64,000 nucleotides of DNA from Hymenobacter puniceus (lineage in GTDB: Bacteria; Bacteroidota; Bacteroidia; Cytophagales; Hymenobacteraceae), in NCBI RefSeq assembly GCF_014333525.1, contig NZ_JACSCX010000003.1:62001-126000 (forward strand), written 5' to 3'. The notes beneath the pieces were generated by a model. That model saw nothing but the letters and a program-made list of their open reading frames with translations, made no database searches and was not told where the DNA came from. How positions within the stretch are numbered: the first letter of the stretch is position 1; each line of letters starts with the position of its first letter. Below are positions 1-8,568 of this stretch, piece by piece. A program made the translations under genes and the position numbers.

Positions 1-729
1 CACGCGTAGGTTGTCGCGGAAGCGGGTTTTGTGCAGCGCCAGGTAGGTATCCACAAATTCCAGCTCCTCGCTGAGCGGCACCGTCGTTTTTTCGCGGGCC
101 AGCAGCACGTAGCGGTACACGTCGGCAAGCTGCTCCAGAAACTGCTGCGCCGCCTCATTTTCGGGCTCCACCAGCGCCGACAGCGTATTCAGGGAGTTGA
201 ACAGGAAGTGCGGATCAAGCTGACTTTGTAGGGCCTCGAGCTGACTTTGCACGCCGGCGCTTTGCAGCTGCTCGGCGCGGCGCAGGTTCTGCTTCCATTG
301 CTGAAATAGGTGCCAGCTTTCATAAATCAGCTGCACCACTACCGTGGGCACCATGTTCAGCCCAAACTCCGACAGGTAGCCGTGCCCGGTGAGCTGCCCG
401 CCCTGCGCCTTAGCTGCCAGCAGCCCAATACCCAGCGTCACCACGGCCGTGATGGATGTGTTGATACCGGCCAGCCACCACAGCCGCTGCGTCGTCTGCT
501 CGACGCGTGGAAACCGCCGGAGCAGCAGGCGCCACAGCTGCCGGCCCGCCAGCCAGAACGTGGTAGTAATGCCCAGCGACACCACCCAGGCCCCCAGCGC
601 TTCCGGCACGGAGCGCACCTGCAGCAGCCCCCGCGGCAGCAGCACCAGCAGGGCCAGCGTCGGGATGCCGAGCAGCAGAAACCACCGGTCGTTCAGGAAA
701 GCGGCAGGACGTTCGGCGGGCAGCGGCAT
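1..729 (-). CDS. LytS/YehU-type sensor histidine kinase, C-terminus off the window
   Basis: The frame runs from ATG at 729 to the window edge without a stop (243 codons). The N-terminal ~145 residues hold several hydrophobic stretches (about 17-35, 45-62 and 86-106) and are followed by a short coiled linker. Then comes the His_kinase (PF06580) signature LDPHFLFNSLNTLSAL, with the phospho-accepting His at about residue 174, and VYRYVLLAREKTTVPLSEEL. Members of this family pair with LytTR response regulators and sense envelope or nutrient signals. The ATPase domain and any partner regulator would lie to the left, outside the window. The start lies 11 nt after the stop of the hydrolase gene, so the two are probably co-transcribed. 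The family call is secure; the signal is unknown. Confidence 0.9.
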   Translation of the reverse strand, partial: MPLPAERPAAFLNDRWFLLLGIPTLALLVLLPRGLLQVRSVPEALGAWVVSLGITTTFWLAGRQLWRLLLRRFPRVEQTTQRLWWLAGINTSITAVVTLGIGLLAAKAQGGQLTGHGYLSEFGLNMVPTVVVQLIYESWHLFQQWKQNLRRAEQLQSAGVQSQLEALQSQLDPHFLFNSLNTLSALVEPENEAAQQFLEQLADVYRYVLLAREKTTVPLSEELEFVDTYLALHKTRFRDNLRV

Positions 730-740
730 GCGGCAGGATG

Positions 741-1685
741 TTAGCGCGGGAGTTTCTGCACGAAGCTAACCACTGCCTGCCGGAAGGCCGCCGGCTGCTC
801 CAGAAACGAATTATGCTTGCCGGGCAGCACCACCGTCTGCTGCCGCGGAAACCGGAACGTACCGGGCGCGGCGCCCGTCGTGCGGTCGTCCTGGCCCACG
901 ATGTTGAGCACGGGCATCTGGAGCTTCGCGGTGGCAGGCACGAAGTCCTGGCCGTAGTCGGGCAGCTTACCGCTGAACATCTGGGTGCCGAAGTCGGGGT
1001 TGGCAGCTACGCTACGGCTTACGCGGCTGGCGCGGGCGGCCAGTGAGTCGGCGGAAAACTGCAGCTGCCAGGCCAGTTTCTGCTGCTGCAGCGCGCCCAT
1101 CACCATGCCCACGCGCTGCATCATCGGCAGGCCGGGGTTGGGTTGGGCGGCGGCTGTTAGCAGCGTAGTACCATACTGCACCATGCTTTCCAGCGAAGCC
1201 GGCGGGTTCAGCACGGCATTCACCAGCACCAGGGCCTGCACCCGCTGCGGATACTGCGTGGCGTAGGCCGTGGCAATAGTGCCCCCAAACGAGTGGGCCA
1301 TCAGCACCCAGCGTTCCAGCCCCAGATGCTGCCGCAGCTCTTCCAGATCCTGCACCATGCGCGCCATAGCGTAGTTGGGGCGGCGGGGGCTGCCGGAGCG
1401 GCCGCTGCCGCGCTGGTCGTAGTAAATCAGGCGCAGCTTGTCTTCGAGGCGGTTGCCGCCTAGCTTCTCAAACGAGTAGCTGCCGGCGCCCGGTCCGCCG
1501 TGCACGAATACGCACGGTGTCCCCTGGCCCGCCACCTGCACATACAGCTGCACCGAATCGGAGGTGAGCAGGGTGGTGGGGCCGTTGGTGAGGCGGCTGG
1601 CGCGCGGCTGGGCGTAGGTGCTGGCGCTCAGCAGTAAGTTGAAAATCAGCAGCAAATGGCGCAGGAAGGATGGACGAGCGGACAT
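741..1685 (-). CDS. exported alpha/beta hydrolase, proline-iminopeptidase-like
   Basis: The 314-residue protein starts with a signal peptide (hydrophobic core ~9-20, ending near TYAQ). It carries the S33-family marks: HGGPG at 62-66 (oxyanion loop), YDQRGSGRS at 89-97, the nucleophile elbow AHSFGG (Ser132), an acidic residue in GQDD (~266) and a His in GKHNS (~291). These complete a plausible Ser-Asp-His triad. Proline iminopeptidases and related hydrolases share this layout, but the substrate cannot be read from sequence; a peptidase or an esterase are both possible. It sits 11 nt upstream of the sensor kinase gene. Confidence 0.85.
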   Translation of the reverse strand: MSARPSFLRHLLLIFNLLLSASTYAQPRASRLTNGPTTLLTSDSVQLYVQVAGQGTPCVFVHGGPGAGSYSFEKLGGNRLEDKLRLIYYDQRGSGRSGSPRRPNYAMARMVQDLEELRQHLGLERWVLMAHSFGGTIATAYATQYPQRVQALVLVNAVLNPPASLESMVQYGTTLLTAAAQPNPGLPMMQRVGMVMGALQQQKLAWQLQFSADSLAARASRVSRSVAANPDFGTQMFSGKLPDYGQDFVPATAKLQMPVLNIVGQDDRTTGAAPGTFRFPRQQTVVLPGKHNSFLEQPAAFRQAVVSFVQKLPR

Positions 1686-1727
1686 AAGTGGGAGGGTAGG
1701 ATGGATTGAGAAAGAGTAGGGTTTGTG

Positions 1728-2588
1728 CTACCGGACGGCCAGCAGCGGCACGCCCTGCATGGCCTGCACGAATAGTAGGGCTACCAGGCCGGCGTAGATG
1801 GCCGCGCCCAGCCACGTTAGGAAAGCGGCGCGGTGCGGAAGCCGCTGGCTCAGCCACCAGCCCAGCAACGGCAGCGCCTGCAGGCTATGCAAACCCAGGA
1901 AATGCGCGGCACGCAAGTCGCCGGCGCGGGTGCTCCAGCCCAGGCCCGGCAGGCCGGGGCCACCGTCGGGGGCGCCCACGGTGTGCTGGTTGAGGTGAAT
2001 CATCATGCCACCCAACAGGCTGCCCAGCAGAAACAGCAGCAGCCCCAGCCGCACGCCCCACACGTAGCCGGCCGGGCCGTGGGGCCGATGCCGCCATACC
2101 AGGTACACGGCCCAGATGGTTAGCACGGTATTAAGCAGGATGAATACGCCCATCAAACTGAACAGGGCGCCATCCAGCGCCGTGGCGCCGTTGAAGTGCG
2201 AGGTGGTGCCGCGGGCCGCCTGCGTCGTAATGCACACCATTTCCACCGCCATACTCACTGCCACGCCCCAGCTGATGTGGCGCACTGACCGTTGTGCGGC
2301 CGTCGGCAGATCGGCCAGCAGCCAGGCCAGCGTCCAGAGGTAGAGCAGGCCGGAGAGAGCAAACTTGGCCGGCTTAATCCAGACAGGAAGGCCCGTTACG
2401 AGGCGGTGGTCGAAGGGCAGCAGCGCCAGGGCCAGCAGCAACAGCGCCACGTGCAGCCAGCCAACCCAGGCCAGCACCGGATTCACACGGTGCAGCACGC
2501 GCAGCCAGGTGGCCGCATAGCCGGCCGGCGAAGCAGTGCCAGTGGCGGCAGAGGTGCCGGATTTCAGCGAAAAGTCAAGAGCAGCCAT
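1728..2588 (-). CDS. polytopic membrane protein of unknown function
   Basis: The 286-residue protein contains about seven hydrophobic segments after a ~25-residue soluble N-terminus. Conserved-looking polar patches include VWIKPAKFALS near residue 70-80 and a C-terminal WSTRAGDLRAAHFLGLHSLQ region, where His and Asp residues lie at membrane boundaries. I do not recognise a named family. The gene ends 42 nt upstream of the hydrolase start and begins 12 nt after the stop of the ABA4-like gene, so the minus-strand genes from 3068 to 1 may form one transcription unit. Function unknown. Confidence 0.75.
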   Translation of the reverse strand: MAALDFSLKSGTSAATGTASPAGYAATWLRVLHRVNPVLAWVGWLHVALLLLALALLPFDHRLVTGLPVWIKPAKFALSGLLYLWTLAWLLADLPTAAQRSVRHISWGVAVSMAVEMVCITTQAARGTTSHFNGATALDGALFSLMGVFILLNTVLTIWAVYLVWRHRPHGPAGYVWGVRLGLLLFLLGSLLGGMMIHLNQHTVGAPDGGPGLPGLGWSTRAGDLRAAHFLGLHSLQALPLLGWWLSQRLPHRAAFLTWLGAAIYAGLVALLFVQAMQGVPLLAVR

Positions 2589-2600
2589 AACGCAGCAAGA

Positions 2601-3068
2601 TTAAAGGGAAGTAGAATGGGGCGTGGCCGTTTCGGCCGCGGGAGTGGTGTAGAAGCGCCGCGCCACCGCATATAGCAACAGCCCCACCGGCCCGAACAGA
2701 AACGTGAGCAGCAAGCAGGGCACTAGCAGCAGGTGCGGCACCCCGCGCCGCCGCGCATCCAGGCTTTCCCAGATGCCGACACTCAAATCGAAGCACAGGT
2801 AGTGCACCCAGCCAGCCAGCAGCGCCCACGGATTGCGAAACAGCAGCGCTACATCCTGCAGCGAGCTGAAGCCGCCTTCCGACCCGTGGCTTCCCAGGTA
2901 GTGGCCGCCAATCAGCAGCGCGTACGCCACGGCCAGCAGCAGCGGCAGCGCTCCACTAAGCACCAGTAGGCGCGTGAAGCGCCAGCGTGGTGCCAGCACC
3001 AGCAGCGCCCAACCCAGCAGCGCTACGGGGTTGGCGAGGGCAAACAGAGCGTCGGGAGTAAAGGCCAT
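2601..3068 (-). CDS. ABA4-like (DUF4281) membrane protein
   Basis: A 155-residue protein with about four membrane segments. The N-terminal LFALANPVALLGWALLVLAP and the central HYLCFDLSVGIWE followed by FGPVGLLLY are typical of the ABA4-like/DUF4281 family. In plants this family has been linked to neoxanthin formation; its bacterial role is not established, although a carotenoid link would suit a pigmented Hymenobacter-like host. I chose the ATG at 3068 because the open frame upstream of it is low-complexity and has no membrane-protein character. It lies directly before the next membrane-protein gene. Confidence 0.75.
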   Translation of the reverse strand: MAFTPDALFALANPVALLGWALLVLAPRWRFTRLLVLSGALPLLLAVAYALLIGGHYLGSHGSEGGFSSLQDVALLFRNPWALLAGWVHYLCFDLSVGIWESLDARRRGVPHLLLVPCLLLTFLFGPVGLLLYAVARRFYTTPAAETATPHSTSL

Positions 3069-3231
3069 GGCAGTGGGGCTTGGATGACGATCCGAAGGTA
3101 CCAGCCAGTGGCCGCGCACCGAAGCGCAAACCGGGTGAACCGGCCGCCAGCCGGGGCGAACCAACCAAACCGGGCCGGTGAAGCGGGCGGCCGTATTTGC
3201 GCCCGGTAGCAACCACGTCCGCTGCAGGCCG

Positions 3232-3239
3232 TACCTTTG
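3232..3239 (+). promoter_or_regulatory. possible Bacteroidota -7 element TACCTTTG
   Basis: TACCTTTG fits the Bacteroidota sigma-A -7 consensus TAnnTTTG and lies just before the GTG at 3244. No TTTG occurs at the usual 17-23 nt upstream distance, so the -33 half is weak. If used, transcription would begin almost at the start codon. Confidence 0.35.
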
Positions 3240-3243
3240 CGCC

Positions 3244-3966
3244 GTGGTAGCATTGCAGATATTCGGTTTCAGGCAGTGGCGGAGGGCGCTGAGCGTCCTG
3301 CTGCTGGCCAGCGCCACCACACTGCCCGCGCTGGCCACCCCTCGCGCCGCGCCCGCCGACGACTCGGTGAGCGTGCGGCATCCGCACCGCCGGCCGGTGT
3401 TTCAGCTGGATATCCGCAACTCCATCATCAACCACCAGCTGGTCACTATTCCGGGCCTGAAGCTGGGCATAGAGTGGCGGGGCCGGCTGCGCACGGGCCT
3501 GGGTGTGTACCTGCTCAGCAACGGCATTCCGTCGCGCCAGCCTGTTCCGGCGGAGTTTCCGGTTGCTACCAGCTCGGAGCTGCGGCTGCGCTACGTGGCC
3601 GCCTACGGCGAGTATGTAGTGCTGGGCAACCCGCGCTGGGAAATAGCCACTCAGCTGCAGCTGGGCGTGGGCAAAACCTACGCCCGCTATGCCCTGCCCG
3701 ACGGCGCCGTAGTTCGTTCCCCCAAGAAAGTTATCTGGCTGGCCGAGCCCTCCCTGACCGGGCAGATGCGCGTGTACCGCTGGCTGGCGCTGGGCACGGG
3801 CGTGGGCTGGCGGCAGCCGGTGTTCGTGAACCGCCTCACGACCCGGGAGCTCAACGGGCCGGTATTCTACGGCCGCGTCAAACTCTCCCTCGGCGACGTG
3901 TACAAAGTGATGCGCGGCCGCCAGCGCCTCTTCACCCAGCAAGGCCTGCGCCGCGCCGATTGGTAG
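3244..3966 (+). CDS. exported, probable outer-membrane beta-barrel protein
   Basis: The 240-residue product has a Lys/Arg-containing N-terminus (RQWRR), a hydrophobic core and an ALA|TPRAA cleavage-like site. It then shows alternating aromatic/hydrophobic strands (for example TGLGVYLLSN, LRYVAAYGEYVVL, GLGVGKTYARYA-like stretches) typical of small Bacteroidota outer-membrane barrels. No catalytic motif is visible. The start is uncertain: an in-frame GTG at 3178 would add 22 residues, but GTG 3244 places the signal peptide correctly and follows a promoter-like TACCTTTG. A palindromic repeat element lies just beyond the stop. Confidence 0.6.
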   Translation: MVALQIFGFRQWRRALSVLLLASATTLPALATPRAAPADDSVSVRHPHRRPVFQLDIRNSIINHQLVTIPGLKLGIEWRGRLRTGLGVYLLSNGIPSRQPVPAEFPVATSSELRLRYVAAYGEYVVLGNPRWEIATQLQLGVGKTYARYALPDGAVVRSPKKVIWLAEPSLTGQMRVYRWLALGTGVGWRQPVFVNRLTTRELNGPVFYGRVKLSLGDVYKVMRGRQRLFTQQGLRRADW

Positions 3967-3970
3967 TTCG

Positions 3971-4163
3971 CTGTCATTGCGAGTGAAGCGAAGCACCCGT
4001 AGGAAAGCGCAGCTAATAATCTTTCCTCTCCGTGCTCTAAGCTGCCTTCAATTCAAAGCCCTCCGGCAGTAGTGTAATCCACTAACGCCAGAGGGCTTTG
4101 CTGTAAGGAAAATGTCTGCCGCGAGAGGAAAGATTGCCACGGCCTTCGGCCTCGCAATGACAG
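3971..4163. repeat. palindromic intergenic element, GTCATTGCGAG type
   Basis: The outer ends CTGTCATTGCGAG (3971) and CTCGCAATGACAG (to 4163) are complementary. Inner arms AATCTTTCCTCTC and GAGAGGAAAGATT pair as well. A second hairpin in the middle pairs 4054-4063 with 4091-4100 (CAAAGCCCTC/GAGGGCTTTG) and may also act as a terminator for the convergent genes on either side. No coding frame of interest is present. Confidence 0.8.
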
Positions 4164-4172
4164 GTGAGGTAG

Positions 4173-4541
4173 TTACTGCTTGTTCACGTTCACGCCTTGT
4201 GAGGAGCGCAGGCGGCGCAGCATAAAGAACTGCTCTTTGTTGCGGGTGCTGCCCGAGTTGATGTCGCCGTAGACCTGCACCACATCCCAGCCGAGGGAGC
4301 CCATGTAGTTGAGCGCGCTGATATGGGTGGCAAACACCTGCAGCTTGCCGGCCTCCAGCTTGGAGAGCGAGCCGCCGCCAAGCTTCTCAGGCCCGTAGCC
4401 AAAATCGGCGAATACGTCGGCACCCTTGAGGTGCAGCTCGCAGTATTCGTAGCGAGCGGCATCGGAGGCAGTTTGGGCGCGGGCGGCTGGTGCAGCCAGC
4501 AGCAGCGCCAGCAAGAGGAAAAGAGCGGAAAGGTGTTTCAT
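4173..4541 (-). CDS. small exported protein, DUF4177-like pattern
   Basis: The product is 122 residues with a clear signal peptide (MKHLSALFLLLALLLAAPAA, cleavage after ARAQ). The mature part is YEYCELHLKG...LNYMGSLGWDVVQVYG...FFMLRR. The order 'YEY', 'L..LG..GW..V.V' and a terminal '..LRR' resembles the small DUF4177-like fold, but I would not insist on it. ATG 4541 was chosen because it gives a standard signal peptide; the frame upstream lies inside a repeat element. Function unknown. Confidence 0.7.
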   Translation of the reverse strand: MKHLSALFLLLALLLAAPAARAQTASDAARYEYCELHLKGADVFADFGYGPEKLGGGSLSKLEAGKLQVFATHISALNYMGSLGWDVVQVYGDINSGSTRNKEQFFMLRRLRSSQGVNVNKQ

Positions 4542-4585
4542 GTGGTGTGGTTGAGGTTGGTTGATGTGGGTGAATAGAGCAAAAA

Positions 4586-4730
4586 GAACGTCATGCTGAG
4601 CTCGTCGAAGCATCTCTACCGCTTCGTGTGAACAGCATTGCAACGAAGCGGTAGAGATTCCTCGGCAAGCTCGGAATGACAGAATTACTACACGAGCGAG
4701 ATGCTTCGGCTGCGCCTCTGCATGACGTTC
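4586..4730. repeat. palindromic intergenic element, GTCATGCTGAGC type
   Basis: The element starts GAACGTCATGCTGAGC and ends GCATGACGTTC. Internal arms GCATCTCTACCGCTTCGT and ACGAAGCGGTAGAGAT pair, and a further copy of the GATGCTTCGGCTGCG tail lies near the right end, so it looks like a nested or composite copy. It fills the gap between the small exported protein and the M49 peptidase. Confidence 0.85.
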
Positions 4731-4746
4731 TATTCGGGAAGACTCG

Positions 4747-6939
4747 CTAATTGTAGTTCGGGAGCAGCTTGTACTTGCGGCCGTATTCCAGCATCTGCTG
4801 GGCGAAATCGGTGGGGTATTCCAGCGTTACGTCCGTAACTTTGCCGTCCCGGAGCACCGGCACCAGCTTAGGCTGAATGAAGCCGGCGTAGGGCGCAATG
4901 TTGAGCTTGGCGTAGCGGGCCAGTACTTCTTTGTGCAGCACGGCATCCACTTTCACGCCGTAGGTTTCGATGAGGGCTTTGCCGGCGGTGTAGTCGCCTT
5001 CACTGGTGATGCGCTGCAGCTCGCGCAGCAGCTGCCCGAACAGGCCGCGCAGCTTCTCGTAGTCGTTGACGCGGAAGTAGGTTTTGCCGTCGCGGGTCAC
5101 CTTCTCCACAACCTTGTCTTTCTGACCTTTCTCGAACGCCCATTTGGCCACCATCTGTCGGTTGCGCATGTGCGATTCTTCCACGGTCTCGCCGGGCTGC
5201 AGGCGCACCAGCTGGGTCATCAGGCCGTTGCGGATGTAGTTGTCGTATTCGGCCTTGGCCAGCTCGCCGCCGGCCGGCACCACACCCAGCTGCACCAGCT
5301 TGGCATCGGGCAGGTAGTAGAGGGCCACGAGGTCGGCGCGGGCTTCTTCCAGCGCCGAGGCGTAGCTTTTCAGGGTTTCCTTGGGCGTGCCCACGCCCTT
5401 GTTGATCTGGCCCGAGGCGTGCCCGATTACCTCGTGCATATCGGTGTGGAGCTTGCCGGCCATGCCCGCAAACTGTCGGGCGCGCTGCTTTTCGGCTTCA
5501 TCGTAGGCAAACTCCTCGAGCATGCCACCGGCATCGGCCGCGCCGTAGGCATCCACGATGTTGCCCAGGTTCACAGATTTCGAGCCGTGCTCTTTGCGAA
5601 TCCAGGTGGCGTTGGGCAGGTTGATGCCGATGGGCGTAGCGGGCGCGGCGTCGCCGGCTTCCACCACCACCGTTATGACCTTGGCCGTGATACCTACCAC
5701 GTTCTGCTTTTTGTGCTCGGGCTTGATGGGCGAGTTGTCCTCGAACCACTGCGCCTCGTCGCCGATGGCCTGAATGCGCTTGGTAGCCTCCAGGTCCTTG
5801 AACGACACTACCGACTCGTAGCTGGCGCGGTAGCCCAGTGGGTCGCCATAGACTTCAATGAATCCGTTCACCACGTCGGTGCGGCTTTTGGTGTCGTGCA
5901 CCCAGGCAATGTTGTATTCGTCCCACACCTTCAGGTCGCCGGTCTGGTAGAACTTCACCAGCTTCTGCAGGGCCAGCTTCTGCTCGGGGTTTTCGGCTAC
6001 TTCCACGGCCTTGCTGAGCCAGAACACCACCTGCGAAAGGGCCTTGTCGTAGAGGCCGTCGGTCATCCATTTGCGCTCCTGCAGCTGGCCCTGCTTGTCT
6101 TTCACGAGGCGCGAGTTGAGACCGTAGGAAATGGGCTGCGGGTCCTGGGGGTTGATTTTGCGCTTGTAATAGGCCTCCACTTCGGCCTGGCTCACGCCCT
6201 GGTAGAAGTTTACGGCCGAGGTCTTTACCAAATCTTTGCCGGCTTCCTGATTGACGCGCTTGGGCGCCACTGCGGGGTCGAACAGAATGGTCGTCATCGA
6301 GCCCAGAAACTTTGTGACGCTTTCATTGGGCTCCAGCGGCAGCTGCTTGGCGTCCACGGCAAAAATCAGCTCCCGAAAGTAAGCCGGCGTGCACTCCGGC
6401 AGCATCTTGCGGGTGCTATAGTGGTGATGAATGCCGTTGCTGAACCACACACGCTTGGCGTAGGTGGCAAACTTGGTGGCCTGGTCCAGCTCGCGCGGGT
6501 TGGTGCTGGCAGTGCGACGCTGCTCATTGGCCGCCCATAGGGCCTGAATGGTGCGCAGCACGCGCAGGTTGTGGCGGTAGTTCTGGTCGTAGATGATTTC
6601 GCGCCCGCTCAACGCCGCCTCGTACAGATAGTACAGCAGCTCTTTCTGCTGCGGCTCCAGCGTCTCGAAGCCAGGAACCTGGTAGCGCAGCACGCGCAGA
6701 TCGGCAAACTGCTCGGCCACCACCTGAAACGGAGGGGCCGCCGGCGCTGCGGCCGGAGCGGGAGTTGCTGGTGTGGTAGGCGCCGTGGCACTGGCCGCGC
6801 CCAACTGGTTTACGGCCTCAGTAGTGGCATTGCCGACGGCAGTGGTGGGGGTAGTGGTGGTGCTGGCAGTGGTGGCACAGCCGCCCACCAACTGGCTGGC
6901 CAGCAACAAGGCCGCTACAGAAACTGGGGTACGCTTCAT
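4747..6939 (-). CDS. dipeptidyl-peptidase III-like zinc peptidase (M49), lipoprotein
   Basis: A 730-residue protein. The N-terminus MKRTPVSVAALLLASQLVGGC is a lipoprotein signal with a lipid-accepting Cys near residue 21, followed by a Thr/Ala/Pro-rich linker to about residue 75. The zinc motif is HEVIGH at about 502-507, the HEXXGH form seen in bacterial M49 relatives, with LEEARAD about 29 residues later supplying the third ligand. Family members release dipeptides from peptide N-termini; here the enzyme is probably anchored at the cell envelope. ATG 6939 is preferred to an in-frame codon 48 nt upstream because it begins the lipoprotein signal. It is flanked by menE, with no obvious functional link. 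Confidence 0.9.
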   Translation of the reverse strand: MKRTPVSVAALLLASQLVGGCATTASTTTTPTTAVGNATTEAVNQLGAASATAPTTPATPAPAAAPAAPPFQVVAEQFADLRVLRYQVPGFETLEPQQKELLYYLYEAALSGREIIYDQNYRHNLRVLRTIQALWAANEQRRTASTNPRELDQATKFATYAKRVWFSNGIHHHYSTRKMLPECTPAYFRELIFAVDAKQLPLEPNESVTKFLGSMTTILFDPAVAPKRVNQEAGKDLVKTSAVNFYQGVSQAEVEAYYKRKINPQDPQPISYGLNSRLVKDKQGQLQERKWMTDGLYDKALSQVVFWLSKAVEVAENPEQKLALQKLVKFYQTGDLKVWDEYNIAWVHDTKSRTDVVNGFIEVYGDPLGYRASYESVVSFKDLEATKRIQAIGDEAQWFEDNSPIKPEHKKQNVVGITAKVITVVVEAGDAAPATPIGINLPNATWIRKEHGSKSVNLGNIVDAYGAADAGGMLEEFAYDEAEKQRARQFAGMAGKLHTDMHEVIGHASGQINKGVGTPKETLKSYASALEEARADLVALYYLPDAKLVQLGVVPAGGELAKAEYDNYIRNGLMTQLVRLQPGETVEESHMRNRQMVAKWAFEKGQKDKVVEKVTRDGKTYFRVNDYEKLRGLFGQLLRELQRITSEGDYTAGKALIETYGVKVDAVLHKEVLARYAKLNIAPYAGFIQPKLVPVLRDGKVTDVTLEYPTDFAQQMLEYGRKYKLLPNYN

Positions 6940-7011
6940 TGATTGGGTGCAGAGTAGGAACTTGCACAAATCAACGGATAATTTCACATAGTTAATATTT
7001 GCGCCGGCCCG

Positions 7012-8163
7012 CTACCGGCCGCCCACACCCGGCGCGGGCGCGAGGCCGCGCACCGTGCCCAGCCTATCCAGCTTGCCGGAGGCAGTAGTACGGAACTGCG
7101 GCACGTACACCATGTCGCGGGGCACTTCGTACTTGTCGAGGCGCTGGTTGAGCAGGGCCAGAAGCTGCTGCTGCTGCTGCGGGCGCAGGGCCGGGCCTTC
7201 CAGAAACGCCGTCACCTGCTCGCCCAGGCGCGGGTCGGGGCGGCCGGCCACGAAGGCGCGGCGGCCCAGATTCAGCTCCGTGAGGGCCACTTCCAGCACC
7301 AGTTCCACCTTTTCAGCCTGCACTTTCACGCCGCCGCTGTTTATCACGAAGTCGGCGCGGCCCAGCCACTCGAAGCTGTGGCCGTCGTCGGAAAGCGTTA
7401 TCCGGTCGTTGGTGACCACCAGCTGGTCGTTGGTGACGTCGGCGCGGACCGTGAGGCAGCCGCGTGTGTCCTGCGCCACATGGATGCCGGGCAGCACGCG
7501 GTAGGTGGTCTGCACCTGCGGGCCATTGAGGCGGCGCAACGCAATGTGCGAGGCCGTTTCGGTCATGCCATACGTCACGTACACCGGCACCTTCAGCTTC
7601 CGGATTTCGGTTTCGAGGCTGCGCTCCACGGCCGCGCCGCCCACCAGAATGCCCTTCATGCGGTTGAGGCGCGGGGCGTGGCCAGCATCGAGCACCGTGC
7701 GCAGCTGTAACGGCACAAAAGAGGTGAAGTCGAACTCCGCATTGGCCGGCACCAGCGCCAGCGGATCAGCGTGAGGCTCCACAATGGTCAGGTGCATGCG
7801 CCGCTCCAGGCCGCGCACCAGCATCATCAGGCCGCCCACAAACTCGCAGTTCAGGCACACCAGCAGCCGGTCGCCGGGGCCCAGGTCGAAGTAGTCGCCG
7901 GTGCGGCGGGCGGAGGCTTCCAGCTGCCGCCGCTTCATCTGCACCAGCTGCGGCTTGCCCGTGGAGCCTGAGGTGCGTAAGCCGAACTCCTGCGCACCGT
8001 TCAGCCACTGTCGCACAAAGTCCAGCACGCGCGCCTCGTAGCCGTTCAAATCCTGCGGTGAGTTGGCCGGGTACTGCTGAATGTCGGCGTAGCGGAATTC
8101 GCGGCCATTGAGCAGGAGGGAATCGGGCAGGAGTAGGTCGGCGGAAGTGGCGGGAGTATCCAT
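7012..8163 (-). CDS. menE: o-succinylbenzoate-CoA ligase
   Basis: A 383-residue adenylate-forming enzyme with the P-loop TSGSTGKPQ at 64-72, the core YGMTETASH at about 198-206, the hinge GRADFVINSGGVKV at about 270-283 and the C-terminal catalytic lysine in TASGKLDR. Length and motifs match the compact Bacteroidota MenE that activates o-succinylbenzoate in menaquinone synthesis. The rest of the men genes in this window lie 5.5 kb or more to the right, so menE is separated from menB/D/F. The end lies 72 nt from the start of the M49 gene. Confidence 0.88.
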   Translation of the reverse strand: MDTPATSADLLLPDSLLLNGREFRYADIQQYPANSPQDLNGYEARVLDFVRQWLNGAQEFGLRTSGSTGKPQLVQMKRRQLEASARRTGDYFDLGPGDRLLVCLNCEFVGGLMMLVRGLERRMHLTIVEPHADPLALVPANAEFDFTSFVPLQLRTVLDAGHAPRLNRMKGILVGGAAVERSLETEIRKLKVPVYVTYGMTETASHIALRRLNGPQVQTTYRVLPGIHVAQDTRGCLTVRADVTNDQLVVTNDRITLSDDGHSFEWLGRADFVINSGGVKVQAEKVELVLEVALTELNLGRRAFVAGRPDPRLGEQVTAFLEGPALRPQQQQQLLALLNQRLDKYEVPRDMVYVPQFRTTASGKLDRLGTVRGLAPAPGVGGR

Positions 8164-8318
8164 AGCGGGCAGCAGCGTGGCAGAGAAGCAGCAAATATTT
8201 TCAGAAACAACCGGAACTACGTGCGCTCTGCCTGCTTAGTGGCCGGAAAATTCGATAGGTCTTGACGGAGAGGTAATTAAAAGCGTAACTTATTCCATTC
8301 ACCTTTTCCTCTCGCCCC

Positions 8319-8531
8319 ATGGATACTACCGCCGCCAGCCCGCTTGTCCGCGCCAAAACTGTGGTATTCCGGCGCCTTATCACCTTCCGCCGCTACCTCA
8401 GCGCTACCAAAGCCGGAGCCCACTCCCGGCGCCAGGCCCGCAAGCTGCGCGAGCAGCAAGCAAAAGATGCCCGCCTGCGCGACTTCTTCGGGTGGTGCAG
8501 CGGCTGCGAAGCCTACGGGTCGATATTCTAG
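8319..8531 (+). CDS. small basic hypothetical protein
   Basis: A 70-residue frame from ATG 8319, rich in Arg, Lys and Ala (RRLITFRRYLSATKAG, RRQARKLREQQAKDARLRDFF), with a short Trp/Cys-containing tail (GWCSGC). It lies alone in the gap between menE and the convergent muramidase gene. A second overlapping open frame occurs in the same interval, so the assignment rests only on a sensible ATG and a basic helix-like composition. No family recognised; could be spurious. Confidence 0.35.
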   Translation: MDTTAASPLVRAKTVVFRRLITFRRYLSATKAGAHSRRQARKLREQQAKDARLRDFFGWCSGCEAYGSIF

Positions 8532-8568
8532 CCTGCACTTATTGATTGTAGCGAGTGAATTGTAGTGG

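Noticed and set aside
2956..3996. Minus-strand frame of 346 codons crossing the outer-membrane protein gene
   Set aside because: Overlaps both the ABA4-like gene start and the plus-strand barrel gene, and its residues look like a shadow (Gln/His/Arg/Ala-rich).
4933..6540. Long open frame on the plus strand opposite the M49 peptidase gene
   Set aside because: His/Val/Gly-rich composition typical of the antisense of a high-GC gene; the minus strand has the zinc motif and a lipoprotein signal.
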